The notes: generated from the sequence alone by a model not told the origin. Shown: positions 32,570 through 46,274, numbered from the stretch's first letter. The stretch: DNA of 64,000 nt from Cepaea nemoralis (GCA_014155875.1 JACEFZ010017866.1:1-64000), one strand, 5' to 3'. Numbers and translations: made by a program.

Positions 32570-33325
32570 GTGTTGCCCATGCAACATGATCCCTCTCTCG
32601 GCATTCCTAGTTTACTCCAGAGGAAAGGTAACATCAAAATATATGGAACAAGACACATTGCACAGAGCTGATCCATTGGCTAAGGAAGGAGCAAAAGAAG
32701 AACAGCCTGATGTGCCCGTTACATACCACCAAAGGAAAAGAATGATCATATCAGTCAGAAAGCCACCAAAACCTGCCCAAGACGACTACCACATTATGGA
32801 CAGACTAGAACAGGTCATTATTCTACGCCTCAGAACAGGGCACAATAGATTACACAACCACATGTATACAAAATTCGCACATGTGGATTGGCGTCGCAGT
32901 CAGCAGAGCACATTCTCCAAGACTGCCCAAATTACAACATGTCTAGGCAAACCTTCTGGCCTAGAGAGACGACAGTGGAAGATAAACTCTATGGACCGCT
33001 GAGTGAACTAAAAAAAGACAGTTATATTCCTACAAGAGACAACATTGCAGTTATAGACATAATTCAAACGAACGAAAGAAGAAGAGGAAGACACATTGCA
33101 GAAACTACAGGATCATCAAAGCAATACTCTAACTGTCCGCCTGTCGAACCTTACGTCCTAGACCTCTTGCCAACCAACCCTTACCTTCCCAGTTGAGCTC
33201 CTCCGCCCTATGCCGATGGCACATTGTTGGGATGTCGTGTTTAGTGAGCGCCGCTGAACATTCGGCGCCAACAGAAAGCATGTAGTACCGTCTACTGTCA
33301 TATGGTAGGTCAGTCATATCTGAAA
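32570..33325 (+). repeat. R76 dispersed repeat, copy split by LINE-B
   Basis: The flanking parts (32570-32662 and 33088-33325) align with the reverse complement of 34685-35310: atgatccctctctcggc, ctccagaggaaag, ctaactgtccgcctgtcg, ggcgccaacagaaagcatgt and the sequence of the 76-bp unit. The middle is the LINE-B insertion. It is a dispersed repeat of unknown nature with no recognisable coding. Confidence 0.75.
32663..33087 (+). pseudogene. LINE-B 3' fragment with target duplication
   Basis: Codes for the end of RNase H and the C-terminal tail: DPLAKEGAKEEQPDVPVTYH, EQVIILRLRTGHNRLHNHMY, then after a frameshift SAEHILQDCPNYNMSRQTFW and LYGPLSELKK. It ends in cgaacgaaagaagaagagg, like the copy at 7128-7772. 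It is bounded by the perfect 13-bp repeat AAGACACATTGCA (32650-32662 and 33088-33100). The R76 copy at 34685-35310 lacks the insert and so serves as an empty-site paralogue. Confidence 0.88.
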
Positions 33326-33619
33326 AGACCTAACAAGAGTTATTATTGAAATAATCTTACATAATACATAGCCAAAATCAAAATAGTGGAATCGTTGTTA
33401 ACAGAAATGCACTTAAACATCTTTGTAGAGGCCAGGCAAGACGGTATCCTGATTCTTATACTATTAACTGTCACAAGCAGTGAGCAAAAAATTGCATAAA
33501 TATGCATAAAATCAAAGTTGAAGACCCGACGCTGAAAAGAAGCCAGGTATGCATGATATGGATCAGTAATTAGGTCACTGAATAGAGCAAACTTTGTATG
33601 ATCCAGAAATAACGGGGAC
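33326..33619. other. No feature recognised
   Basis: AT-rich sequence between R76 and SINE-3, with no supported gene or repeat. Confidence 0.5.
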
Positions 33620-33965
33620 AGCCATTGAGCCCAGTGTTCAGTTTAACATGGCGATTTTTTATGTGTGTGCCTTGGCTTGCTGTGAACTCAAGCGTAGTCA
33701 ATAAGTGTGCTGTTACTTCTAGTGACATGGACTGGTTTTTGCTTATGGATTTGCTTCCCCTGTTACTAGTGTCCCTCGATCTCAAGCGAACAACTCCGAC
33801 TTTTCAGGTACTTGTAATTTACATCCCCGAGTCATGGAAGAGAAGTCAGCAATTTTGGTCCAGCTGATCGGTGCAAGGGTTGAATATGCTACCTCGGCAT
33901 CAGCACACCGGAGGTTTAAGCGTTTATGCTCTTATCCATTCGGCGATTCTGACCTCCTAACATGG
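33620..33965 (-). mobile_element. SINE-3 copy (antisense)
   Basis: Reverse complement of the 28385-28665 repeat: tgaactcaagcgtagtcaat, ggactggtttttgctta, aggtacttgtaatttacat, gatcggtgcaagggttgaa (box B in reverse) and atcagcacaccgg. Moderately diverged. Confidence 0.65.
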
Positions 33966-34021
33966 GAGTAACACAGAAAGTGTGACAAAAGTCTCTGAGA
34001 TTTGATGGTTGGTTTGTGCAC

Positions 34022-34140
34022 ATCCCCTCTGTTGTGTCCCCACCTTGTTCAGGTGAAGGCATTTTCCTTTTCCAGTGACATCAAAAGCTATGCTGACGGT
34101 AGCGCAACTACTGGTGCGGTCTGCCATGTCGGACAGGTCT
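34022..34140 (+). mobile_element. LINE-A 5'-end fragment
   Basis: Matches the LINE-A 5' end (55105-55220): catcccctctgttgtgtccc, agctatgctgacggtagcgc, and gccatgtcggacaggt before a T run. It is diverged and lacks everything downstream, the opposite of the usual 5' truncation. Confidence 0.7.
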
Positions 34141-34339
34141 TTTTTTTTTTGTATTGTCTAGTTCGTTCTCTAACCTATGCTTCCATACTCTACTTCTATG
34201 AGTGCTCATCAATACTTGTCATTTGATTTAGAGAATTCAATGTAACCTTATATATCTACGAATTGTTGTATACAGCTTTTTATTTAGAAATCGGGACACA
34301 AAACTAGCGAGCCTGGCAAAATCCTCATAAGGTGCCCCT

Positions 34340-34660
34340 CTATTTTAATCACGTACGAGTGATTATAGGTAGGAGTATCGTCTTCATTGCACTGGGTTAC
34401 ATCCCATATAGTCCAGTCTTCTTTTGGCAGAGGAGCCTGCTGAAGAGTCTCGCAGAGTACCAGCTCAGAAACTCCAGCGACTAACCCCCTCGCCACACCA
34501 GGTTTTTTTGTTTAGTTTTTACCCCCTCCCTCCCTCTCCCCTCGGATCTCCGAAAATAAGTGTCTTCGTGAAGCGAATGACGCAGTCCAATATCGAATCC
34601 ACGACTTTCGTAGTGCTAGGCAGACGACTTCGCTGTGGATAGCCACCTCCTTTGGTCACT
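34340..34660 (-). mobile_element. SINE-1, old copy (antisense)
   Basis: The minus strand matches the SINE-1 copies at 48176-48450 and 50345-50592: gaagtcgtctgcc head, GGATTCGATATT (box B), ttttcggaga, then gtcgctggag, tatgggatgtaacccagtgc and aatgaaga. A purine-rich insertion of about 55 bases separates head from body. Clearly the oldest of the three copies. Confidence 0.65.
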
Positions 34661-34684
34661 GAATAAGATCAACGAGGCCCCTGT

Positions 34685-35310
34685 CAGGTCTACGTCAGAT
34701 ATGACTGAGCTGCTGTACGACAGTAGACGGTACTACCTGCTTTCTGTTAGCGCCGAATGTTGGGTCTTAGTCAGATATGACTGAGCTACCGTATGACAGT
34801 AGACGGTACTACCTGCTTTCTGTTAGCGCCGAATGTTGGGTCTTAGTCAGATATGACTGAGCTACCGTATGACAGTAGACGGTACTACCTGCTTTCTGTT
34901 AGCGCCGAATGTTGGGTCTTAGTCAGATATGACTGAGCTACCGTATGACAGTAGACGGTACTACCTGCTTTCTGTTAGCGCCGAATGTTGGAAGGTGCTC
35001 ACCAAACCCAGCGCCTCACATTGTGCCAACGGTTTCCGGCGGAGGAGCGCAATTGGGAGGGTACATGTCATATCATACTGTGAGGAAATGATGCCCGAAG
35101 ACTAATCAGGGCATACCAGGCCCTGAGCCTTGGTCGGTAACTGATTTAGGATTGAAGCTCCGACAGGCGGACAGTTAGAGCATTGCTTACTGATCTGGCA
35201 GGTTCTGTAACTTGCCTTGCTCCAGATATATTGGCGTAACTTTCCTCTGAAGTCAACGAGGCAGGCCGAGAGAGGGATCATGCTGCATGGACAACACAGG
35301 CTGTGTGCTA
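34685..35310 (-). repeat. R76 dispersed repeat with 4 internal 76-bp units
   Basis: 34690-34990 holds four 76-bp tandem units (gtcagatatgactgagctac, cgtatgacagtagacggtac, tttctgttagcgccgaatgt). The rest, to about 35310, aligns with the R76 copy at 32570-33325, which has only one such unit. It lacks the LINE-B insertion. Confidence 0.8.
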
Positions 35311-35587
35311 TGAAGAGGTATAACATTCGCTGCCGCTATAGGTTGTAGTTATTATGCCTTGTCAGAAGGACAATGTAATATACTCTAGTGTACAAGATGG
35401 CAAGGTGCCAGTCAGTGAAGATCAATGAGCAGTAACAAAAACATCGGACAACGCTCTCCAGTAGGCACTTAAATAGATGTAATCATTCATCAGCCTTGAA
35501 CATAACATGAAACAACCACTAAACTGATTCGGTACCAAAGAAACAGTAGGTTTGGACCAATCATCGCACGCAATCAAATGAACCAGT

Positions 35588-35737
35588 CCCCGGGAAGGTG
35601 TACCCAGTCAACAAATGCCCTCAGAAATCAGATGTGTCGGCCTAACGGCGCAAGAACGCAGCTCTGCTGTAAACAGGCACAACGCAATCACGTCCGAAAA
35701 AAACTCTCCTGATGAACGCAGCAGCAGAAGAAGAATT
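35588..35737 (+). mobile_element. LINE-A 3'-end fragment with target duplication
   Basis: 150 bases from ccccgggaaggt through caagaacgcagctctgctgt to gcagcagcagaagaagaatt, the LINE-A 3' terminus. The 9-bp direct repeat TGAACCAGT lies on both sides (35579-35587 and 35738-35746). A severely 5'-truncated insertion. Confidence 0.88.
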
Positions 35738-35746
35738 TGAACCAGT

Positions 35747-36755
35747 AATACGTATACTTCCAATTTCAAGTCGCTGAGTATTGATATTGCGAAGATACAA
35801 TGAAACAAAACAAATAACACAATGACCCCTAGTATGGCGATGTATCGTCCTTCTGTCCAAATAGGAGGTCATATTTGGCGGTATACCATACCTGGGCAAC
35901 GTGTGAGTTAAACGTGGACAGCCTGGAAGTATCAGGATCCTGTGGCGGGAAGATGTATCATCTCCCGCAGACGCACACCGCGTCAGGATGACAGTCGTCC
36001 GTCACTAAAGACATCGTCTGCTGACAGCTAATGTCAAGGCTGTTTGATATATTTCCACACTTCTCGTGACTGCTTTTGAACTTTGAACTTCAGCTTTTCT
36101 CCTGTGAAGTCCCTGGGTTTGACGACAGTTCTGTACCTCCCGATTCTTCTTCTGTAGTGTTTGCCAAATTAGTTGTGACGTAATGGACAGTTGAGTGTGT
36201 GAAGGTAATCCCATGGCTGATACTGCCGTAGGGCTAAAGATTAAATCAAAGGACTTCACGTTTGCTTGATCATGGATTTATGAGGTGTGTGCGCCAGTTT
36301 TCTTTCCTGGCTTGTTTCTTTCTCAGAGCAACTTTTGTGGAAGTAACCATATTATCTTGAAAAAGTATAAATTTTAGGTTTCGTCACAAATCTGGAAATG
36401 GCTAGTCGACATGCTCAAACATTTCATACTAGTCTTTGAACTAACTCCTCATGATATGGCATGCCAGGAAACGGTCAGCTATTAGTCCTAGTCTGGAACA
36501 ATTACATACAGCGACAACAACTTTGGCTAGGAATTCAGGTTAAAATTAAGATGAAAACAAAAGATGTTTCAACCAATGAATATTTCAGTAATTCGTTATC
36601 GATATCATGTAATGTGTTCTTTGCAGAACCGGGCACTCTTCACCGCCCCGTCGTAAAGATGCTTGATTTCTGTCCGTTCCCTTGCCTCATCTGTTTTTAT
36701 GTTCAAGGTGTCTACGATGCCTCGTGGCCATCATAGTCCTCGTTGACGTCTCCCA
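35747..36755. other. No gene recognised
   Basis: Unique-looking sequence. Open frames of 60-90 codons on both strands show no recognisable domain. Confidence 0.5.
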
Positions 36756-36945
36756 TTCTTCCAACAACCAGGCCTGTCATCATTGATCTGCAGAATGTGT
36801 TCTTCCAAGAACCACGTCTGTCATCACTGATCTACAGAATGTGTTCTTCCAACAACCAGGCCTGTCATCATTGATCTGCAGAATGTGTTCTTCCAAGAAC
36901 CAGGCCTGTCGTCACTGATGTACTGAATGTGTTCTTCCAGGATCT
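36756..36945 (+). repeat. 44-bp tandem repeat, about 4 copies
   Basis: Unit with gttcttccaacaaccaggcc, tgtcatcattgatctgcaga and atgt, repeated four times with minor changes. Unrelated in sequence to satellite A despite the same length. Confidence 0.92.
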
Positions 36946-37100
36946 GTAAATGATGGAGACTTAGGATGTCATCCGTGTCTAGAATGTGAAGATCTGTACA
37001 TCAATTAGTGACCAGGAGAAAACAACTAGAAGAAGAAGAAAAATAAGAAGAACGAGGAGGAGGAGTAGGAGTAGGAGGTGGAGAGAGGTAAAGGAGGTAT

Positions 37101-37347
37101 TTTTTTTATTACTCGCATATCCTTTACAGGACATCGCTGTCAACAGCAGCATCTTTCAGCTGTCTGTTGATTTCTTGGCAAGATTACGCTCAGTAGTTTG
37201 CCATTGCTTTCTGAGCGGCCGGCTCAGTGTCCCGCAAGTCACCAGCGGGGGACGAACCGCTCCCAGCTCGCTTCCGTTACGAGACTCTGCGTGACAAACG
37301 GGATTACGGAGAAAGTGTTGTAACCCCTCAGCCAGAGAGACCGGCAG
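37101..37347 (-). mobile_element. SINE-2, best copy, with target duplication
   Basis: On the minus strand: a tRNA-like head with box A (TGGCTGAGGGG) and box B (GGTTCGTCCCC), a body with agcaatggcaaactactgag, and the terminal part gacagcgatgtcctgtaaag. It is flanked by AGGAGGTAT at 37092-37100 and 37348-37356. Relatives lie at 7780-8027, 8036-8110, 32300-32375 and 52155-52385. Confidence 0.8.
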
Positions 37348-37356
37348 AGGAGGTAT

Positions 37357-37920
<564 letters not shown>

Positions 37921-38114
37921 TGCAGCTTCCGTTTGTTGGTTCTTGTATAAATCGCCTGGAATTGTTGTAGTATCTTGCAACATTTCAATACTCATTACGT
38001 GGAAATTTACATTATAATACTGGTTTATTTCATTGTTGCTATGTTTGGTGAAATCCTAGTGTTTGTTTTGCACTGAATCAGTTAACAAATAAACAAGGCA
38101 TATTAACATTGCCA

Positions 38115-38430
38115 CCTCATAAGAGTGTGATATCATCATTCATCAAGTGCCATGAGGTCTGGCGTATGCGTTCGTGACTCTCCACAGATCTTGGTCTTTG
38201 GTTTTCTGGATCACCTCTGCCGTTGATATTCCTCCAATGCCACCGTCGCAATCCATCCAGCATCATTTCTCGTGGTCTGCCTCTCTTCCCCTCGATCTTT
38301 CCCGTTGTCACGATGTTCTCCAGCGCCTCTCTTCTCATCATATGACCCCCCAAAAAAAGCTGTTTATCTCTTTCTTATTGTTGCATATAATGTTCTAGTT
38401 TCGTTAGCCTCTTTAAGGCATTCTTAATTG
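38115..38430 (-). pseudogene. RTE-like LINE C-terminal relic
   Basis: The minus-strand frame reads GGHMMRREALENIVTTGKIE, then GKRGRPREMMLDGLRRW, the end of an RTE-type polyprotein. Upstream (higher coordinates) the homology continues out of frame across the C/A run at about 38347-38357. The GGCACTTGATGAATGATGAT ending at 38130-38155 resembles the GAT-rich tail of this family. Confidence 0.8.
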
Positions 38431-39240
38431 TAATATATTATATATAAAGTCCGCTGCGTCCTAATCCCTAGGGCTGTTTTTGTTAATGGGGATATCTAAG
38501 TTGGACACATGTAGTGATGGACGTAGCTGGTCATCTTCAATGTTAGAAGTGAAATATAGGATCTCATCTCAAGTGGACCGATCTATGACCGCAGGGGCTG
38601 TTTATGTCTGCGTGATGTAAGACTGGACCGTGTCTGGACGAATGTTCATGTCAGGGGCTTCCCTGGACATCCCCGCCACATATGATATGCAGATCCGCGG
38701 GATTAACTCTGTAACCATCGGTCCTCTATTAGCATAAGTTGTCCCGCTTGACTACAACAGCGGAGTTGCGATCAATTACTCACCGCGCTTGGAACGCGGA
38801 CAAGGTCTACTTTAGCGGTTCTTGTGAAAGAAGACTGCAGGAGAGAAAGGATCGACCTTGTCGTTGCGTGTGGTCACAGTCCATAGTAACTACGTTTTAC
38901 ACAGAAATATCAGTCGCCATAATATCAATAAAGTAGATTAAATGGCATTTAACAACCATCGGTAGGCACTGATAGTAGGAGAGAGGAATAAGTAGAAATA
39001 AAAGAAAATGCTGAACAACATAACAGACATAAAGTACCGATGTTTGTTTGTTTGTGTGTCAGTTGATGTAGGAATTCTATAATTTGGGGGTCGTGATACT
39101 ACTGGGACGCCCTCAAGGTAAATGGGAAGATAACACAATTCTAGACGATATGTTTACATAGTTATCTTCTTCATCTTCTTCGTTCCTCTTTCGAGGGAGT
39201 ATATCACAGCTAGTTACACGCCTTTGGGGTCAGAGTGTCA
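38431..39240. other. No gene recognised
   Basis: Unique-looking sequence with short frames only. Confidence 0.5.
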
Positions 39241-39254
39241 GACTTGGGCATGAT

Positions 39255-42200
39255 TTGTGTCAGGTTAACTTCTTCTAGACAGATGTCGATCAAGCTAGTT
39301 GGCTGTATACACCCGTGGGTAGGTTGACTTCTAGACAGATGCCGATCAAGCTAGTTGGCTGTATACACCCGTAAGTAGATTGACTTCTAGACAGATGCCG
39401 TCCAAGCTAGTTGGCTGTGTACACCCGTGGGTAGGTTGACTTCTAGACAGAAGCCGTCCACGCTAGTTGGCTGTATACACCCGTGGGTAGGTTGACCTCT
39501 AGACAGATGCCGTCCAAACTAGTTGACTGTATCCACCCGTGGGTAGGCTGACATCTAGACAGATGCCGATCAAGCTAGTTGGCTGTATACACCCGTAAGT
39601 AGATTGACTTCTAGACAGATGCCGTCCAAGCTAGTTGGCTGTATCCACTCGTGGGTAGGTTGACTTCTAGACAGAAGCCGTCCACGCTAGTTGGCTGTAT
39701 ACACCCGTGGGTAGGTTGACTCTAGACAGATGCCGATCCAAGCTAGTTGACTGTATCCACCCGTGGGTAGGTTGACTTCTAGACAGATGCCATCCAAGCT
39801 AGTTGGCTGTATCCTTCGTGGGTGGGTTGACTTCTAGACAGATGCCGTCCAAGCTAGTTGACTGTATCCACCCGTGGGTAGGTTGACTTCTAGACAGATG
39901 CCGTCCAAGCTAGTTGGCTGTATCCTTCGTGGGTGGGTTGACTTCTAGACAGATGCCGTCCAAACTAGTTGACTGTATCCACCCGTGGGTAGGTTGACTT
40001 CTAGACAGATGCCGTCCAAACTAGTTGACTGTATCCACCCGTGGGTAGGTTAACTTCTAGACAGATGCCGTCCAAGCTAGTTGGCTGTATCCACCCGTGG
40101 GTAGGTTGACTTCTAGACAGATGCCGTCCAAGCTAGTTGGACTGTATCCACTCGTGGGTGGGTTGACTTCTAGACAGATGCCCGTCCAAGCTAGTTGGAC
40201 TGTATCCACTCGTGGGTAGGGTTGACTTCTAGACAGATCCGTCCAAGCTAGTTGGACTGTATCACTCGTGGGTAGGTTGACTTCTAGACAGATGCCGTCC
40301 AAGCTAGTTGGCTGTATCCACCTCGTGGGTAGGGTTGACTTCTAGACAGATGCCGTCCAAGCTAGTTGGCTGTATCCACTCGTGGGTAGGCTGACATCTA
40401 GACAGATGCCGTCCAAACTAGTTGGCTGTATCTACTCGTGGGTAGGGTTGACTTCTAGACAGATGCCGTCCAAGCTAGTTGGCTGTATCCACCCGTGGGT
40501 AGGTTGACTTCTAGACAGATGCCGTCCAAGCTAGTTGGCTGTATCCACTCGTGGGTAGGCTGACATTCTAGACAGATGCCGTCCAAACTAGTTGGCTGTA
40601 TCCACTCGTGGGTAGGTTGACTTCTAGACAGATGCCGTCCAAGCTAGTTGGCTGTATCCACTCGTGGGTAGGCTGACATTCTAGACAGATGCCGTCCAAA
40701 CTAGTTGGCTGTATCCACTCGTGGGTAGGTTGACTTCTAGACAGATGCCGTCCAAGCTAGTTGGCTGTATCCACCCGTGGGTAGGTTGACTTCTAGACAG
40801 ATGCCGTCCAAGCTAGTTGGCTGTATCCACCCGTGGGTAGGTTAACTTCTTCTAGACAGATGCCGTCCAAGCTAGTTGGCTGTATCTACCCCTGGGTAGG
40901 TTGACTTCTAGACAGATGCCGTCCAAGCTAGTTGGCTGTATCCACTCGTGGATAGGTTGACTTCTAGACAGATGCCGTCCAAGCTAGTTGGCTGTATCCA
41001 CTCGTGGGTAGGTTGACTTCTAGACAGAAGCCGTCCAAGCTAGTTGGCTGTATCCACCCGTGGGTAGGTTGACTTCTAGACAGATGCCGTCCAAGCTAGT
41101 TGGCTGTATCCACTCGTGGGTAGGTTGACTTCTAGACAGATGCCGTCCAAGCTAGTTGGCTGTATCCACCCGTGGGTAGGTTGAACTTCTAGACAGATGC
41201 CGTCCAAGCTAGTTGGCTGTATCCACTCGTGGGTAGGTTGACTTCTAGACAGATGCCGTCCAAGCTAGTTGGCTGTATCCACCCGTGGGTAGGTTGACTT
41301 CTAGACAGATGCCGTCCAAGCTAGTTGGCTGTATCCACTCGTGGGTAGGTTGACTTCTAGACAGATGCCGTCCAAGCTAGTTGGCTGTATCCACCCGTGG
41401 GTAGGTTGACTTCTAGACAGATGCCGTCCAAGTTAGTTGGCTGTATCCACCCGTGGGTAGGTTACCTACTTCTAGACAGATGCCGTCCAAGCTAGTTGGC
41501 TGTATCAACCCCTGGGTAGGTTGACTTCTAGACAGATGCCGTCCAAGCTAGTTGGCTGTATCCACTCGTGGGTAGGCTGACTTCTAGACAGATGCCGTCC
41601 AAGCTAGTTGGCTGTATACACCCGTGGGTAGGTTAACTTCTTCTAGACAGATGCCGTCCAAGCTAGTTGGCTGTATCCACTCGTGGGTAGGTTGACATCT
41701 AGACAGAATGCCGTCCAAGACTAGTTGGCTGTATCCACCTCGTGGGTAGGATTGACTTCTAGACAGAAGCCGTCCAAGCTAGTTGGCTGTATCCACCCGT
41801 GGGTAGGTTACTTCTTCTAGACAGATGCCGTCCAAAGCTAGTTGGCTGTATCCACCTCGTGAGGTAGGTTGACTCTCTAGACAGATGCCGTCCAAGCTAG
41901 TTGGCTGTATCCACTCGTGGGTAGGCTGACTTCTAGACAGATGCCGTCCAAGCTAGTTGGCTGTATCCACTCGTGGGTAGGTTAACTTCTTCTAGACAGA
42001 AGCCGTCCAAGCTAGTTGGCTGTATCCACCCGTGGGTAGGTTAACTTCTTCTAGACAGATGCCGTCCAAGCTAGTTGGCTGTATCCACTCGTGGGTAGGT
42101 TGACTTCTAGACAGAAGCCGTCCAAGCTAGTTGGCTGTATCCACTCGTGGGTAGGCTGACGTCTAGACAGATGCCGTCCAAGCTAGTTGGCTGTATACAC

Positions 42201-42400
42201 CCGTGGGTAGGTTAACTTCTTCTAGACAGATGCCGTCCAAACTAGTTGGCTGTATACACCCGTGGGTAGGTTGACTTCTAGACAGATGCCATCCAAGTTA
42301 GTTGGCTGTATCAACTCGTGGGTAGGCTGACTTCTAGACAGATGCCGTCCAAGCTAGTTGGCTGTATACACACGTGGGTAGGTTGACTTCTTCTAGACAT
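39255..42400 (+). repeat. Satellite D, 56-bp unit, left array
   Basis: About 56 copies of a unit with TTCTAGACAGATGCCGTCCA, AGCTAGTTGGCTGTATCCAC, then (T/C)CGTGGGTAGGTTGAC. Variants include AAGCCG for ATGCCG, TATACACC for TATCCACT, and a 3-bp-longer TTCTTCTAGACAG start. Confidence 0.97.
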
Positions 42401-43250
<850 letters not shown>

Positions 43251-46082
43251 TTCTAGACAGAAGCCGTCCAAGCTAGTTGGCTGTATCCACCCCTGGGTAG
43301 GTTGACTTCTAGACAGATGCCGTCCAAGCTAGTTGGCTGTATCCACTCGTGGGTAGGTTGACCCTTTTAGACAGATGCCGTCCAAGCTAGTTGGCTGTAT
43401 CCACTCGTGGGTAGGTTGACTTCTAGACAGAAGCCGTCCAAGCTAGTTGGCTGTATCCACCCGTGGGTAGGTTGACTTCTAGACAGATGCCGTCCAAGCT
43501 AGTTGGCTGTATCCACCGTGGGGAGGTTACTTCTAGACAGATGCCGTCCAAGCTAGTTGGCTGTATCCCCCCGTGGGTAGGTTGACTCTTCTAGACAGAT
43601 GCCTCCAAGCTAGTTGGCTGTATCCACTCGTGGGTAGGCTGACATCTAGACAGATGCCGTCCAAGCTAGTTGGCTGTATCCACCCGTGGGTAGGTTGACT
43701 TCTAGACAGAAGCCGTCCAAGCTAGTTGGCTGTATCCACCCGTGGGTAGGTTGATCTTCTAGACAGATGCCGTCCAAGCTAGTTGGCTGTATCCACTCGT
43801 GGGTAGGTTGAACTATCTAGACAGATGCCGTCCAACTAGTTGGCTGTATCCACCCGTGGGTAGGTTGACTTCTAGACAGATGCCGTCCAAGCTAGTTGGC
43901 TGTATCCACTCGTGGGTAGGTTGACTTTCTAGACAGATGCCGTCCAAGCTAGTTGGCTGTATCCACCCGTGGGTAGGTTGACTTCTAGACAGATGCCGTC
44001 CAAGCTAGTTGGCTGTATCCACCCGTGGGTAGGTTGACTTCTAGACAGAAGCCGTCCAAGCTAGTTGGCTGTATCCATCCGTGGGTAGGTTGACTTCTAG
44101 ACAGATGCCGTCCAAGCTAGTTGGCTGTATCCACTCGTGGGTAGGCTGACTTCTAGACAGATGCCGTCCAAGCTAGTTGGCTGTATACACCCGTGGGTAG
44201 GTTAACTTCTTCTAGACAGATGCCGTCCAAGCTAGTTGGCTGTATCCACTCGTGGGTAGGCTGACATCTAGACAGATGCCGTCCAAACTAGTTGGCTGTA
44301 TCCACTCGTGGGTAGATTGACTTCTAGACAGAAGCCGTCCAAGCTAGTTGGCTGTATCCACCCGTGGGTAGGTTAACTTCTTCTAGACAGATGCCGTCCA
44401 AACTAGTTGGCTGTATCCACTCGTGAGTAGGTTGACTTCTAGACAGATGCCGTCCAAGCTAGTTGGCTGTATCCACCCGTGGGTAGGCTGACTTCTAGAC
44501 AGAAGCCGTCCAAGCTAGTTGGCTGTATCCACTCGTGGGTAGGTTGACTTCTAGACAGAAGCCGTCCAAGCTAGTTGGCTGTATACACCCGTGGGTAATT
44601 TAACTTCTTCTAGACAGATGCCGTCCAAGCTAGTTGACTGTATCCACTCGTGGGTAGGCTGACATCTAGACAGATGCCGTCCAAACTAGTTGGCTGTATC
44701 CACTCGTGGGTAGGTTGACTTCTAGACAGAAGCCGTCCAAGCTAGTTGGCTGTATCCACCCGTGGGTAGGTTGACTTCTAGACAGATGCCGTCCAAGCTA
44801 GTTGGCTGTATCCACTCGTGGGTAGGCTAACTTCTAGACAGATGCCGTCCAAACTAGTTGGCTGTATACACCCGTGGGTAGGTTAACTTCTTCTAGACAG
44901 ATGCCGTCCAAGCTAGTTGGCTGTATCCACTCGTGGGTAGGTTGACTTATAGACAGAAGCCGTCCAAGCTAGTTGTCTGTATACACCCGTGGGTAGGTTG
45001 ATTTCTAGACAGATGCCGTCCAAGCTAGTTGGGTGTATCCACTCGTGGGTAGGCTGATATCTAGACAGATGCCGTCCAAACTAGTTGGCTGTATCCACCC
45101 GTGGGTAGGTTGACTTCTAGACAGATGCCGTCCAAGCTAGTTGGCTGTATCCACTCGTGGGTAGGTTAACTTCTTCTAGACAGAAGCCGTCCAAGCTAGT
45201 TGGCTGTATCCACCCGTGGGTAGGTTGACTTCTAGACAGATGCCGTCCAAGCTAGTTGGCTGTATCCACTCGTGGGTAGGCTGACTTCTAGACAGATGCC
45301 GTCCAAGCTAGTTGGCTGTATACACCCGTGGGTAGGTTAACTTCTTCTAGACAGATGCCGTCCAAGCTAGTTGGCTGTATCCACTCGTGGGTAGGCTGAC
45401 ATCTAGACAGATGCCGTCCAAACTAGTTGGCTGTATCCACCCGTGGGTAGGTTGACTTCTAGACAGAAGCCGTCCAAGCTAGTTGTCTGTATACACCCGT
45501 GGGTAGGTTGATTTCTAGACAGATGCCGTCCAAGCTAGTTGGGTGTATCCTCTCGTGGGTAGGCTGATATCTAGACAGATGCCGTCCAAACTAGTTGGCT
45601 GTATCCACCCGTGGGTAGGTTGACTTCTAGACTGCCGTCCAAGCTAGTTGGCTGTATCCACTCGTGGGTAGGTTAACTTCTTCTAGACAGAAGCCGTCCA
45701 AGCTAGTTGGCTGTATACACCCGTGGGTAGGTTGACATTCTAGACAGATGCCGTCCAAGCTAGTTGGCTGTATCCACTCGTGGGTAGGTTGACTTCTAGA
45801 CAGAAGCCGTCCAAGCTAGTTGGCTGTATCCACTCGTGGGTAGGCTGACGTCTAGACAGATGCCGTCCAAGCTAGTTGGCTGTATACACCCGTGGGTAGG
45901 TTAACTTCTTCTAGACAGATGCCGTCCAAACTAGTTGGCTGTATACACCCGTGGGTATGGTTGACTTCTAGACAGATGCCATCCAAGTTAGTTGGCTGTA
46001 TCAACTCGTGGGTAGGCTGACTTCTAGACAGATGCCGTCCAAGCTAGTTGGCTGTATACACACGTGGGTAGGTTGACTTCTT
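43251..46082 (+). repeat. Satellite D, right array
   Basis: About 51 more copies of the 56-bp unit with the same variants. The last several units (about 45790-46082) match about 42110-42400 almost base for base, including private changes such as atgccatccaagttagttgg and tgtatacacacgtgggt. Confidence 0.97.
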
Positions 46083-46274
46083 CTAGACATAAACCGTCCA
46101 AGTTAATGGACTCTATTCACCCCGTGGGTCCGTATACTTTTCTAAGAATTTTACATGTGCTGTGGCTTTATTGTCAAATCGTTGCGATTTCCAACAGCAG
46201 TGAGACTTTCATAGTGGACAATTTGCACACGGAACCTCCTGATTTTAAACGTAGGCTCCCAGGCCCTTTCAGCT
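46083..46274 (+). repeat. Array-edge flank, second copy
   Basis: Same flank as 42401-42631, here continuing without a break into the RTE relic, so this copy is probably the genuine junction. Confidence 0.85.

Noticed and set aside
36756..36945. Relationship of this 44-bp repeat to satellite A
   Set aside because: Same length but no shared words, so the match in period is coincidental.
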